This document shows, one piece after another, positions 39,801-53,180 of a DNA stretch of 64,000 nt. Location of the stretch: contig NC_080574.1 in the NCBI RefSeq assembly GCF_029962835.1, positions 20,062,001 through 20,126,000 of the forward strand, written 5' to 3'. The stretch comes from Magnolia sinica. Taxonomy: Eukaryota; Streptophyta; Magnoliopsida; Magnoliales; Magnoliaceae. Below the pieces are notes generated by a model. That model saw only the letters and a list, made by a program, of their open reading frames with translations. It had not been told where the DNA came from and searched no databases. Position numbers and translations under genes: made by a program. Numbering within the stretch: position 1 is the first letter of the stretch; the number at the start of each line of letters is the position of its first letter.

Positions 39801-42800
39801 GTCCGGCCACCATCCCTGCTCATCCGACCACCCCTGCGTCGTCCGGCCACCCCTGCTGCGTCGTCCGACCATCCCTCTACTCGTCCAGCGCCCCCTGTTG
39901 CTCGTCCTGCGCCCCCTGTTGCAGATCCGACCACCTCCTGCTTGTCCGACAGCTCCTCTATTCGTCTGATCGCCTCTCTGCTCGTCCAGTGTCACCCCTC
40001 TGCTCGTCCAGTGTCAGCCGGTCACCTCTATTGCTCGATCTGTTCGAGTTCCAGCAACCCCTATTGTTGTTGCTCCCATTCAGATCTGTTGTTGTTGCTG
40101 TTGCATCGCCAGATCTCGATTATCCCGATCCAGCGCCAGATCTCGCTTATCCAGATCCAGATCCACTATCGTTGTTGCTATTCCGCCAGATCCAGATCTA
40201 CATTTTCCAGATCCAGAGCTCCTGTTGATGTTCCTATTCCGCCAGATCCAGAGACTGCTACCCCTTAGGTATCTCCTACTGTACAGTACACCTAAAACAT
40301 TCTTCTGCTGCACCTCTTTGCGTGCTTTACATTAATTCCAATCAATGAACAAGAACTCATCACGTACAGAGGCCCCACGGTGTAGTTTTGATGATTTCCA
40401 TCTGCTACTTCGGTTTGATTTGCTGGATCTATAGTAAATGATTCAGATAGTATGTATGAAACTTTAAGGGTGGTTAATACGAACATCAGTTTCTGTTTCC
40501 ACCGTTTAAAGCATTGTCCAATGAACGGTTCGATTTTGGCTAACTCACAGAAGCATTTACTGTTACTATAGCAATAGTCTATGTAATTCAACAATTTGAT
40601 TTCAAGATTGTTGGAATATTTGGTTGAATTAAATAGACTATTAAAATCGAGAACCAAAAAAGAAAATAAAATTTTTGAGAAAGAGAACTTATTGAATTAA
40701 GTCGAGGCGTGACTGAGTCACTCGGCTTGAAATCAAATTTGCTCCCCTTGGACAGCGTCCCAAGTGCAACAGGTTTCCAGAGCAATCGACCTCCAGGATA
40801 CAACGACTATGACCCGGTCCCAGTGGTGCACTCACTATACACGGGCTTGAACCTCTTGCAGTTTAACCCGAAAGTGCTAAGTTGACTCAGTGACGAACTC
40901 AGTAATAAAAAAATGCTTAAAACCAAATATCAGAGAGCATTTTATAAGAGAAGGATTTTCGTATTTTCAAAAATAAATCGGAAGCCTTTATATAGACTCT
41001 GAAGTGGTGCATAAGCACCCTTTACAAAGGGTTAGGTCCGTTGGGTTTAAACCCAACAAGTGCGACCAACCGGAACAGACACACCTCTCTAGTTTAAAAT
41101 GAAAAGGCGCAAGTGCGAGTACACTCTCGCAAATAAAGTCCCGCGAGTACCCATACACACACACCTACGTGAGTACACTCACACCGCACCCTCGCCCACG
41201 CCTAGCCCAGCCCGTCCTATCCCGTCACGTCGCGCACACGGACACGGACACGAACTCACATGCCTCCTGAAAGGGACTCAAGCCCAAGGCAAAAGGACTA
41301 TTTTATATACAAGATAGTTTTCTTTGTCAAATCCGATGTGGGACAAAACCCACAGCTCAAAAACACCAAAACTTTTCACATGTGGAGGGAAACCGAAAAT
41401 TTGAAAACCAAATTTTTAATATTTATTTTAAAACAAAATTCAACAGTTATGTCTAGTTAAAATGGTTGAAATGAACAAATACAAAGTCAATGGCATGTTT
41501 GTTGTAGAGTTTTACTTCGTTAGCTAATGCCCTGAGCTGTAAAAGTCACTAACTCCTTTTAACTTTTACCTAAAAGGTCAAATACTAACTCCTTTTGACT
41601 TTTACCTAAAAAGAACATTTGACCAGGCGAGTGACTCACCTTGAGTCACCACGTGTCGCATCAAGTCAAGCAAGTCAGCAAGCCGCCTCAACAAAATTAT
41701 TGTTGATTCAGGGCCAAATCACACTCACAAGCAAGTTTCATAGACTCGGATTAAAACATCGATTTGGACAAGATTCGAGTCAAGTCATGGAGTTTTAGAA
41801 CTATGGTCACATCTACTTGCCTGTGTTGCTTACATGACCATGTAACATTGCTGAATGACTTACAACAAAACAAATATTAAAACCATTAATTTACAGATTT
41901 TCAGCTGTGCCTAAATATGCAAATTAAAGAATCCAGATACCAAATTAAGTAGCTGACATTACAACAACGTAATTTTACAAAAAAGGAAATGATAAAAAAT
42001 GATTATTGTTAAAAGGTTGATAGTTGAAAAAGGTCCATAGGCCCATTCACATTTTTACTATTATAAGTAAAGAGCAGAGGACTAGGGTACACCCTAAGCA
42101 TCTCTCTCTCTCTCACACACACAAACACACACACACACACACACCATTTCTCTTCTATCTTTCTCCTTTCTTTTTCTTCTTCTCATTATAACTTCTCAGA
42201 AGCCCTCAAGATTAGCAAATGTAGCCATTTAACATGGCATTAGAGTCTAAGTGCTCCTCGGGTTTCTTCTTCTTCTTCTTCTTCTTCTTCTTCTTCTCCT
42301 TTTTCTTCTTTTCCTCTCACTTTTTTTTTTAAAAAAAATTAATTCTTCTTCAATTCTTTTCTTGAAGATTTTTTTTTTTCCTGAAGGACTTTCTGATTTT
42401 TGTGTGGCCGTAGATAGGGTTGCTGGATTTTTTCTGTTGAAGCAAATTTTTGTATTGCCTTGGTTAGAGTTTGCCAGATTTTTCTGTTGAAATAGATTTT
42501 TTGTTGTCTTGGCTAGTGTTTGCTGAATTTTTCTATTAAAGCAATTTTTTTGGTATTTTTTGTATTTCCTTTACTAATCCTCAGTGGTTCCCCTCTTTCC
42601 TTCCTTTTTCTTTTTCTTCTTCTCTCTTTCCTTCTTTTTCCTCTTTTTCTTTTTTCCTCTTAACTTGATGAGTTTTATTCTTCTAATCTTTCTCAACAAG
42701 TAATGGTTCCCTTCCTTCCCTTTCTAATCTTCTTTTCTTTCCACATTCCTTCTTTCCTTCCCTATACAACAACTTATTAACCTTTTTTCCCTACACCATT

Positions 42801-45800
42801 TATTCTTCTTTTTCATTCTTTTTTCTTTTCTTTTTTTCGAGTTGTGAGGCCTTTTCCTCACTGACTTGTTGTGATTCATAAGAGGGGGTGACTTGCGGCT
42901 GAAATTTTTAGGGTTTTAATTTGTGTTGCTAGATTTCAAGCCCCTTTATTGATTAGCTGAAGTTTTTTGTATTCCGGTTCATGTGTTGCTGGATTTGAAG
43001 CTTCTTCGATGTGTAATTGAAGTTCTTGCTAATTTTTCTATCGTCTTGTTGGAGGTATTTGAATAGATTGCCTCTTGCTATGTAATGTGTGCTCGCCACT
43101 TATCCACCTCCTCCTTTGACGACTTAGCAACTTCTTCACCTTACCATGGTGTGTGATGTGCCCAGTATTTATTTAGGGTGGTTGGCTCGATCTATTTATG
43201 TACCAAGTAGTTGGCCGTGACCGGTTTATGCACAGGACATTGGTTGGGGCTTTGTTTAGACTGGGTTATTGTCCCAACCTTGACTCAAACTTATGATTGT
43301 AATGGGCTTGTTTACACTAAGCAATTGGCTCAGATTTGTTGTTTATATTGGATAGTTGGTTCATTCTTATTTGTTCTAGATAGTTGTCCGAACTTATGAT
43401 TGTGTTGGGCAATTGGCCTAACGTTAGTTGAGTTAGATAGTTAATCCAAACTCATTGTTTATATTGGACAATTGGTCCATTCTTATTTGTTCCAGATAGT
43501 TGTTCAGACTTATGATTGTGTTGGGCAGTTGACCCAGCCTTGGTTAAGCTGGATACTTGATCTAGACTCGTTTTTGCCGAATGGTTGTTTGTTGAGGGTC
43601 AAGTATTGCATATTAGACCCCAGTTATCACATGGTTTTACGAACATGATAATGTTTAACGTCCTATTTTAATCATGTTTGTGTTGCAAGGTGAATTTAGG
43701 AGCTTGGACTGAAAAGGATGCTAAAAGCATGGATTTGATGCTCAAAAATCACTATGGCAAGGGACGGATCTTAGGAGACCGAGATTGAAGAATTCATACG
43801 CCAAAGATCTGAGAAAATTAAGTGATTGAAGATAAGGAAGCCTGAAAATCACCGTGAATGCAAGATCACAGGGTTCCCACCATCCGTTTGACACGAAACT
43901 TTATATCTGGCTTGAGGACCATAAAGTAACCGTACACATAAAATTTCAGCCATTGGATCTTTATGGAAGTGGCCCAACGGACAGATCAGCCACTAAATCA
44001 CTGATTTAGGGCCCACCTGATATCTGGATATGCTTTAATTTTGGTCCCAACCCCTTAAATTAAATGAGAAAGAGTATAGATGGAATGGATTTCCTAGAAA
44101 ACATCACGGTGGACCCCACTTCCAAGTGCGTGTGCATAGCACGCACGCACGCACCAGCCGTGCACCGAACCCTGGGAGTCGGTCAGTGTGCGCTAACCCG
44201 ACTCCCAGCATCTTCTTTACGCAGAAGACAAGCGTCCATCCGCTGTAACGCGTGGTGGCCCACCACCGTCCATCATCTCGATAATCTAAGTCGTCCATCA
44301 TCTCGATAATCTGAACCGTCCAAAGTGTCCGAACGGTGGGGCTGACCTTAACCATGGTGACATTTTTCTCCCATGCACGTGTACACACACAGATCACCGT
44401 CAAATGCAAGATGAACGGTAGCGTGATTTGATACAGTGGGCCGCACCAAAAATCGATCAAAAACCACCCATTTCCGACTGAAATCTCGCCAGGAATCCAA
44501 TGGACGGGGTGGATTTCTCCAAAAACATCACTATGGGGCCCACCGAGTATCTGAACGCAACCTGCATAAGGGCTAACGCACATCCATGAAAACCGAGAAT
44601 TCCAGGAACTTTTGGGCCACAATCATCGATTGTTTTGAAGATCCAGACCGTCCAAAATCTTGGAAAGGGGGCCACGACCCTCACCATGAAATCAGAATGG
44701 ACATGATGGCTAGGTTCTTCCTCAAAAACTCGATCAAACGCAACTCGGTTTGCGTTTGTCTTGCTGTGTAGGATGTTTCCAATTTCGTCACTACGCAAGC
44801 TTATGCATACCATTGCCACAGCCACCGCCCTACCTATTGTTATAAAAGGATGGAGTGGAGAACGTGTAGAGGCATCCAAGGATGAGAGGAGGAAAAATAG
44901 AAGAAAGAGAGCGAGAGCAGCGTGGACATGGGGATGACTTCTGAGTTTTTTTCTTTCTCCTTACTTGTTTTCCTTTTTTGCTTTCCTTCAGATTTATTTA
45001 GTTAATCATGTCTATGATTAGCTAAACCTCTTAGCTAGGGCTAAGAGGTGAAGCTTGTAGCGTGACGGGATGTTTTCGACTGCTTTGATTCATGGTTGAT
45101 GAACTCTCTTTGATTTAAGTTTGATTATAAGATATACTTTCAGTTTTTAATGATTGGTTGTGACTTAAATTACAATGAATCTGCGATAGCTTTGAGTATG
45201 TTTTTTTCATTATTGAGATTGTGAATTAAGAGATCCTATTGTTCACCATCGTCTCCTTAACATAGTTGGATGATGCAATCCTTCCTAACGTTCATAATTT
45301 TCTCAGATTGGCTATGAATTAGTGAAATTCGGTTGTTTGTTTTGTCTCATGGGTATGGTTTTGTAATGGAATCAATTCTAGTTCTCATACCTTTCATCCA
45401 TTGAGAACTAGATCAAAGGAAGTTCATATTTGATTTTCACTAAGATATCTTCCAATTGGATGAAGATGGGACTCTGATTCCAGTTGTGTTTTGAATCAAA
45501 CATAAATCTCCATGATCTCTACAAGTGGATCCTTGGAAACCCTAGTTTCACACCTTTGAATTTTACAAGTTTTAGTTAAATAGTTTACAATTATTCTCTT
45601 AAATTCTCCAGATTTAGAATACATCTTCTTCTAGTTCTAGTTCTAGTTACTTTCAGAATATGTACAAGGTTCAGTCCCTGTGGATTCGACCTCGGTCTTA
45701 CCGAGATTATTACTATATCACAACCCTACATTTGGGGTTGTGAACATTGTTCCAATGGCTCACATCACTAAAGTTGAAGAACTGTCTATTGCCTAAAGGT

Positions 45801-48800
45801 ATTGGTGGTCTCATCGTCTCCACTTCTCATCTGCTCATTCGCCGCTCATCACAACCAACACTACTCATCTTCACAATCGTGCTACATTTTAATTTTCTGT
45901 TTTTTATGAAATCTTTTGTGTACCTCTCCAAATTCAAGTTCCACTTTTCAAAGCACCTTGAATTTGAGGGAGGATGTTAGAGAAAATTTTCTTTCTTTCT
46001 TAGGTTTGATATATTAGAGAAGAATTTCTTTCTTTCTTAGGTTTGATTATGTTAGCCCTTTTCCCAAGTTGGGCCTCTTAAGATGCTTGGGCTTGAGGAG
46101 TGTTGAAAGGTTGATAGTTGAGTAAGGCCCATAGGCCCCATTCACGCTTTTACTATTATAAGTAAGAGTAGAGGGCTAGGGTTTCAATACACCTAAGCAT
46201 CTCAAATTCTTCCTCTCTCTCCTCTTCCTCTCTCATTGTTTCTCTTCCATCTTTCTTCTCCTTCTTTCTTCATTTTCTCATTGTAGCTTCTCGTAAGCCT
46301 TCAAGATTAGTACAATATAGCCATTTAACAATTACTAATTACTAATAATAATCACTAATTAATAAAAATATAGCTTATCAAGATATCATTAGCTCTTGGA
46401 TTCCATCAACAGATAAAATAGTTGAAGTGTCAAATGAGTAATGGATATGTCAGCCTGTGGCAGGAGAATCCAATGATAATTATTGGTTCGTGCCAAAACA
46501 GAAACACATACAAGAACAAGAAACAACAATATACTGCATGTTTTAGGTTTATATAAATTCTGCAAAATAATCAGATGAGCTAAGCATTATTTTGCACACA
46601 TTAAAAACATGAGAGAGAAAAGTACCTTTCAAGTATAAGCCAAGTTGCTCTACAAGAAATAACCTCTTGCCAAATAACTTGCTTGATTGGAATTCCAGCA
46701 GTAATTTTGACTTTGATGTCAACCTAATTCACAATAAAAGAACATTAGAGTTTAACAAAAAATGTAACAACTAGTGATAATTTCATGCAATTAGTTGTGT
46801 GGGACCTCCTGTATTGTTTGTATGGGAGCCAAACCCGTGAAGTAGGGTTGTCCCACCATCTCGCTGCTCAACATGTGTGAATCGAATGCATAAGCAACAT
46901 CCATGACATTTTTTTCCACAATTGATATCATAAGGATGCCGGTTTATGTTCTGAAGAAAGTTACCCAGCTATGTGACCAAAAATATACACATAATAGTTT
47001 GACGCTGAAACCTTCCTCGAGCGGGATTTCTAGAACCTTATAGAGAATTGAATGAGATTATAAAACCCTTCCCCAGTGAGAGAACTAAAGCACAACAAAA
47101 CACAGAGGAAAACTGAGAGAGAGACAGAGAGAGAGAGAGTGAGTGAGTGAGAGAGAGACAGAGAGAGAGAGAGTGAGTGAGTGAGAGAGAGAGAGAGATA
47201 CTTGTCAACTCAACCCGCACACCTTGCTGAGTTGAGTCAAGTTTAGGCAAGTCAATGACATTGTTGGACGTCAATCTACTAGGAACGAGAAAGAGGAGAA
47301 ATCATAGAAGAAGTTTGAGTTTACCGAGCGAGTTAACCCGCTAAGTCAACTCAGATCCGAATTAGGGTCTGTTTGGAGCAAGAGATCGTCGTCTACAAGT
47401 AAGTGATTCCTCTCTTTTGAATTCCATTTCCTTTTGTAGAAAATTCCTCCTAGTTGCGTAAACTATTCTTATTTTTCTCCTAATTTTAAGTTTTATCCTA
47501 CCTGGTCTAGTTAGGAAATTCACACATGTATAAAATTGTATCTAAATAGAACATACTACATTGTGGACTCCATCTCTACAGTTCTGATTGATTTTTCCTC
47601 CTTGGGAAAAGCTTCATTCCTCACCTTACTCATTTCATTAATCGTTTGTAACCAACCTCCGAGGGTTAGGAAGGCCCTTAGATTGTGTGATGTCCTTAGG
47701 CAATAATTTAGCTACGACTCATGTTTAATGTTAAGAATATAGAGCTTAGATAGGGTCTTCCCACGGTTCACCTGATGAATTGTCTATTCATGAACATTAC
47801 ATGCATTGTGTGCTTGAAATCGTGTTATTGACTCGCATTATGATTTCTCAAAGGATGAATGGAATACATGACCATGCTATAAATAATGAAACTTGAAATT
47901 GAATTTATTTTTCTTTTTGGGTAACATATCGGTGGGCATGTCGAAATTGCTCATCTAAGTACATGTCAAGATTGCTACTTCGCTGGACTGATTAGGTGAG
48001 CATGTGGGGATTGCAAAATGTTCCTAATGTCAATGTCGTAAGAGATCCAAGTGCTCTGATCTGTGAGAAAGTTAGGATTGCTCATTTGTGTGCATGTCGG
48101 GATTGCAAAAGGTTCCTAATGTCAGTAACAGTGAAATCTTGGATATAAGTACACACATCGCTGGACCGATCAGGTGAGCATGTCGAGATTGCAAAAAGGT
48201 TCCTAATGTCAATGCCATGAGAGTCGTGGAAAGTTGTTTTGCTTAATTAATTAAAGTGAAATAATCATGCATTCATAGCATAGAAATCATATAGTCATGC
48301 ATTGTATCATAGTGTAAATATTAGTATATCTCTAACCACTATTATTTTGTTAGTTTCCGCCTTATCAAACTATTTGTACTTTTTGTAGAATTCAATTGAG
48401 ATGAATATGATCTCACCAGGCTTCTAGCTTACCCAAATCAAACATCAAATGCAGGTTTTCAAGAAGAAGACGACGCATGTGAAACCGAGTACTTAGACAA
48501 ATACTTTTACTAAAGTGGCGTCAGTCGACTAGGTTAATTTATTTTATTTGGTTGAATTCAATATAATGAGACATTAGTGAGGGCTTTCTTTAGTAGAGAA
48601 TTTAGTAAAAGTATATTAGTTAGTTTGAAATTTTAAATTTTAAATTTAAGCTTGAATTATGTCATAGTTTAATGAAGTTCTATTTAAATTTAGTTTAAAT
48701 ATGCAATGTGTGGAATGGGATTTCAAGGAATAAATGCTCGAATTACAATTCACAACCTAGAACTCGGGATCAAGGACATTGTGTTCCGAATTTCAAGGCA

Positions 48801-49438
48801 TGATAGGGTGGGCCCCACCGTGAGTGTATGTGAAATCCACTCTAACCATCAGGTACATCAGCTTGTTGTTAGACTCGGGGCCCAAAAATCCAACCATCCA
48901 TGATTTAGGTGGACAATAGGATTGGAAACAATGTATAGGGTAACGCCCACCCTCCAAACTATTTCTCTTAATGTGGCCCACTTGAGTCATGGGTGAGCCT
49001 GATTTCTGGGCCCCAGGCCTAACTTTTGGTGTGGCATCGAATAGTTGGAGTGATTTAACTTACTCATCAGGATGGACCTTATAAAAAATCAAGGGAGGAC
49101 ATTGATCTCCCAATTGTTTCCTTTTGTATCGCCCACCTAAATCATATGTCAGCCTGATTATTTAGCCATAGGACTAATGTGGATGATGCATCTAATGGTC
49201 GGAGTAGATTTCACACAGTGGGCCCTGTAAAAAATCAAGGGTGGGCATCCCCCTTCCAACTATTTCCCTTGGTGTGGCCCACTTGAATCAAAGATTCTCT
49301 TGGTTTTTGAGCCCTAGGCCTAACATAGGGTCATCCGCATGATGGTCAGAGTGAATATCAAAAACACATCATGGTGGGGCCAACCAAACCAAACGACACT
49401 TGAATCAGAGACTGTTACATTGTATGAATGTATGTATG

Positions 49439-49474
<36 letters not shown>

Positions 49475-52400
49475 TTTGTATATTATATATATATATATAT
49501 ATATATGTATTTTGTATATTATATATATAATATACATACACTACGTACATGTGTATACACAGACAAATGTATGCATATGTATATATGTATAGTCTGTCGT
49601 TACGAAACAGAACAAAGAATAGATAGCAAAGGCATCCCAGCACAAAACATTTAGAGAATATTACCCCTTCATCTTTGCATTGTTCAGCATTTTGCTGGAG
49701 CATGTTTACATAAGAATCGACTTTCTTTGAGACTTCTTCTTCCATTGCACGAGCGCTGGTCCCGAACATAGAATCAGTGCATACTCTAGTCAGGTATCCC
49801 ACTGAAGTCACACAAACCAAGGATACAGTCAGAAGACCAGCATCAGCCAATAATGAACAAGAGAATTACAGAGTTGAATTTTCATTTAATACATTATTTT
49901 GAACTAATGTGTATTAGTAAGGGCATCCCTACTCACTTCTACAACATAACAAAGCAATTAATCTCTATGTGCATACCCTTATTTTGGAAGCTTACAGCTC
50001 ATTCATGCAGTACTTTCATTCTTATAGAACCCATATTTCTAACATAGTCACATTCCAGCATTATTTATTTTCCCTCTAAGATCTAGAGTCTGTACAGCAT
50101 TGCTTTCTAACCTTGCAGCCTTTTTTCTCATTCTGTGAATCAACATCAAACTGCCACACTCTTTCCAACCAAGCATAAACATTAGATACACACCCCACAA
50201 GGTGAGTGTAACGCGTTGGAGGCTTGGGAACGACCTAGGAGCGGGGATTTTTGGGGTTGAACGGCCAGAATCCCTAAAGCAAGCATTTGTATGTTAGAAT
50301 CCAAGCTAATCTCTCCTCAATACATGGATTTCAAGAAAAAAAAGGGGTAAGGGATTTTACCTAGACGATCAATGGAGCGAATGTGTCGTTGTGGTGGAGG
50401 ATTTTCTTGGAGAAGAAGTGGAGAGTTGCAAGGTTGAGCTCCCTTGGGCCTCACCATCAACAACACCCTCCTTCACTCTCTTCTTCCTCTCTCTTTCTCC
50501 TCTTTCTCTTCTCCTTTTTCTCTCTTTTCTCTTTCCTTCTCTAGGGCAAAATTGTATGGGGAGAGAGAGCCCAAATGAGGCCCTTTTATAATGCCAGATT
50601 TGGTAAAAATGGCCCCAAGTGTTGGGTTTTTACTATACTAGACCTATGGGAGGGTCTTTCTAGCCTCTAGGGCCCACTATGGGGTGTACAAGTCAATATA
50701 TACCATAAGATAGCTAGCCCTAATGATGATCTACGTATGGATATGATCGGCCCGCCATTTGGATGCGCCGATCGACAGATATGATAAGAAGTCTGTTCAA
50801 CAGTCACCGATAGTCGATCAGGGCCGCGGCTATACGGATATGAGTAGAGAAATATCCTTACTCCATGGGTAAAGTTTGGTCACAAACCGACGGTCCGAAA
50901 TCCTCAACTTTGCATAAGAGTGGACGACTTAATTCACTTAAGTTCCAACTCCTTCCTTTAGGGTATTTGCACTTCTCATGCACTCGTCCTTTGGCTCAAG
51001 TTGTCCAGTTCTGGGAAGTACCCAGGTCTGATTCCAACGATGGACATCAAGCCTAATGAGACGGACATTATTCTATAGTTTTGGAACTAGTGGTCCACCA
51101 ACGAGCGGTCTAGATATTGTTTAGATAATCGGGGCAGTTCTGGTGGTCCTCTGACCATGAAACTTATAGGATAGGTGCTCCATGGCCCGATGAAGGGCCA
51201 TGCAAAATTTAGAGATGATTAGATATGGGGTTTGGTCGCACGGGTCTGATTCGTGATCAACGGTCGCCGTGCCACGACCGGGACCCAGATTTTATGGGCG
51301 GGCGTAGAAAAATATATTAGACCCTCATCGTAAATTATGAAGAAATCTGACGGCTGAAATGTCTCACATCTTAGTTTTTATTTACACGTGCCAGATTTCA
51401 ATTTTGGCATTGGTGAGGCGCATCTAGCAAGTGCCAGATTCCACTTCTGGGTGTCCACTGGGTCCGTGGTCCGCGATAGTCCCCAAGCTCAGTGAGATCT
51501 ATGCTCTCTTGAATTTTTATAATTTTCTGACCTTCCCATGTTACGGTATAGCCCGCACGGGCTGCTGCCAAGTGTAAATGGTCATTTGGCTTGACGGCCC
51601 GCACTTGGCCCAATCACAACCCGACTGGTCTACTCTAATGGGATAATCCTAACTTAATTTAGTTGTGGCACCAAACCATGAGTAGTTTAAACGAACGGTC
51701 CTGCAGCAAATCCTACGTGGACACCCCAGGACACTGTTCTGGTTGGGCAGGACGTTACACTACACCTGATGTTCAAGTGATCGGGCGGATTCATTGGCTT
51801 CCTACGGTTGATTAATCGGATTTGTGCGGTTCTTTACTGGCTTCACCCCTGTATAGACTAATATTAAGTGTTATTGATCATTTAAGTGATATAATAAGTT
51901 AATTAATAAAAAAAATTCAAGGATTTTTGGAAATCCAAAACAGTGAAAATTCAGGATGTTACAATCTACCCCCCTTAAAAATAATTCAGTGAAAATTGCC
52001 TAAGGGTAGGAAGTAAAGGCTTCATTATTTAATTTGCCTAGGTTTGTTGATTTCAAGTTTATATGCATGGTAGGGTGTATACTATCTATGCTAGGCTAGC
52101 TCATTTTAGTCTACCCCCCTTAAAACTTTTTTAGATTCATGGCGACAGTTTTCCTCTATCTAGAGTAAAAATATTTGTTTTCAGTGGTAGACCAATACGG
52201 AGAGACGGTTGTAGTAGGCTTGAACCCGATACGTCGATCATCTACCTGACCAGGGTAGAAGGCTCATCATATCCCTTCTTCGTCCTGGTGGATCTTGGTC
52301 TTCTGCTCGGCCAAAGCAGTGAGTCCATTGGTAGTCGCCCAGGATTGAGAATTGAGTCAAGCCGCGAATGCTTCGCAGGTGTATACTTCCGTAATTCCGT

Positions 52401-53145
52401 AGTCCGATCAATCTAAATGTTTAGGGAATACCTCATATCATCGAAATGATAAAATCTCCCCCTTTTTTTTTGAGGTTGTCATTCGGGTCTTTGTTAAAGG
52501 GAGTTCTCTTTTTAATTCAAGTCCAAATTAGTTATTAATCAATCTTTATATATGCTTATGGTCAAATGATTATCCCAGAAAGGTTTTTCAATGGCCTAAT
52601 ATTGTATTTGTATGTTGCGGTTTCGATCCTATGGTTATCAGGAGTAGGGTTTGAGAATTAACTGAGTGGACTGAAGTGGAGAAGGGCAGAAAACAAGAGA
52701 CTCGCAAAAAGAAATAAATATAAATATAAATATAAATGCAGCAGAACTATGCTTACTGATCTCGTAAATGAGGTCCTATTGTATCTTGTGAAAAGAATGT
52801 GTGGTTGCCTTATATAGATAAAGGACAAGAGGAGTCGCTTAATGCTCAGTGAACTAGAGTAAGCAACCTAACCCATTAGACTATTTAGCTCGAACCAATG
52901 GGGTGTGGTCACTTTGGCATTGTGACAAAGCTATCCTGCTATTAATGGTAATCGAAATGAAAAGCCAACCAAATAAAATTCTTAGAACAGAACTCCATAG
53001 TGGAAATATGGTCCTATCAGTATACATGGTGTGGCTCGGAGGGAATTTTCAATACCAAAGTTTCTGGAAGGCTTCTTGAAGGAATAGTATCAAACTCGAG
53101 TTGCATGCTCAGTCAATCACGTGGAAAATAAGTGGCAAGCAAAGG

Positions 53146-53180
<35 letters not shown>

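Larger units (their letters stand above)
36376..40657 (-). pseudogene. Element 3 gag-pol, main part, broken
   Basis: Read on the minus strand: a gag start with [20 protein letters not shown] near 40500; the rest of gag at 39290-39540 ([18 protein letters not shown]); decayed knuckles at 39000-39110; the protease site LDTSA (Gly lost) near 38865. Integrase remnants lie at 37785-38460 ([19 protein letters not shown]). RT is at 36548-37380 with [12 protein letters not shown] and YVDD at 36847-36836. Many stops and frameshifts. Part of gag, perhaps 30-40 residues by comparison with typical copia gag, is missing at the element 4 junction. Confidence 0.9.
29000..41445 (-). mobile_element. Ty1/copia retrotransposon, element 3 (host of nested insertions), in intron 3
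   Basis: The LTRs are 29000-29944 (3' LTR in element sense) and 40609-41445 (5' LTR), with TSD GTTAT at 28995-28999 and 41446-41450. A polypurine tract (minus: tgtgggggat) adjoins the 3' LTR at 29945-29954. It is in the same orientation as the host gene. Its pol is split by element 2 inside RNase H and its gag by element 4. Removing those leaves roughly 6.2 kb. No canonical TGGTATCAGAGC primer site is visible next to the 5' LTR. Confidence 0.93.
42007..46330 (+). mobile_element. Non-autonomous LTR element 5, in intron 3
   Basis: Paired repeats at 42007-42234 (TGTTAAAAGG...TTTAACA) and 46101-46330 (TGTTGAAAGG...TTTAACA), flanked by ATTAT and ATTAC (4 of 5). A PBS-like TGGCATTAGAGT is at 42235-42246. 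The only protein trace is a possible copia pol tail ending EFEGGC just before 45975. The word 'gagggaggatgttag' there suggests the LTR may really start at about 45975 with the left copy truncated. A solo LTR is inserted inside. Confidence 0.75.

Noticed and set aside
49339..49850. Tyr-Ile repeat frames
   Set aside because: They derive from (AT)n; only 49801-49665 of this region is exon sequence.
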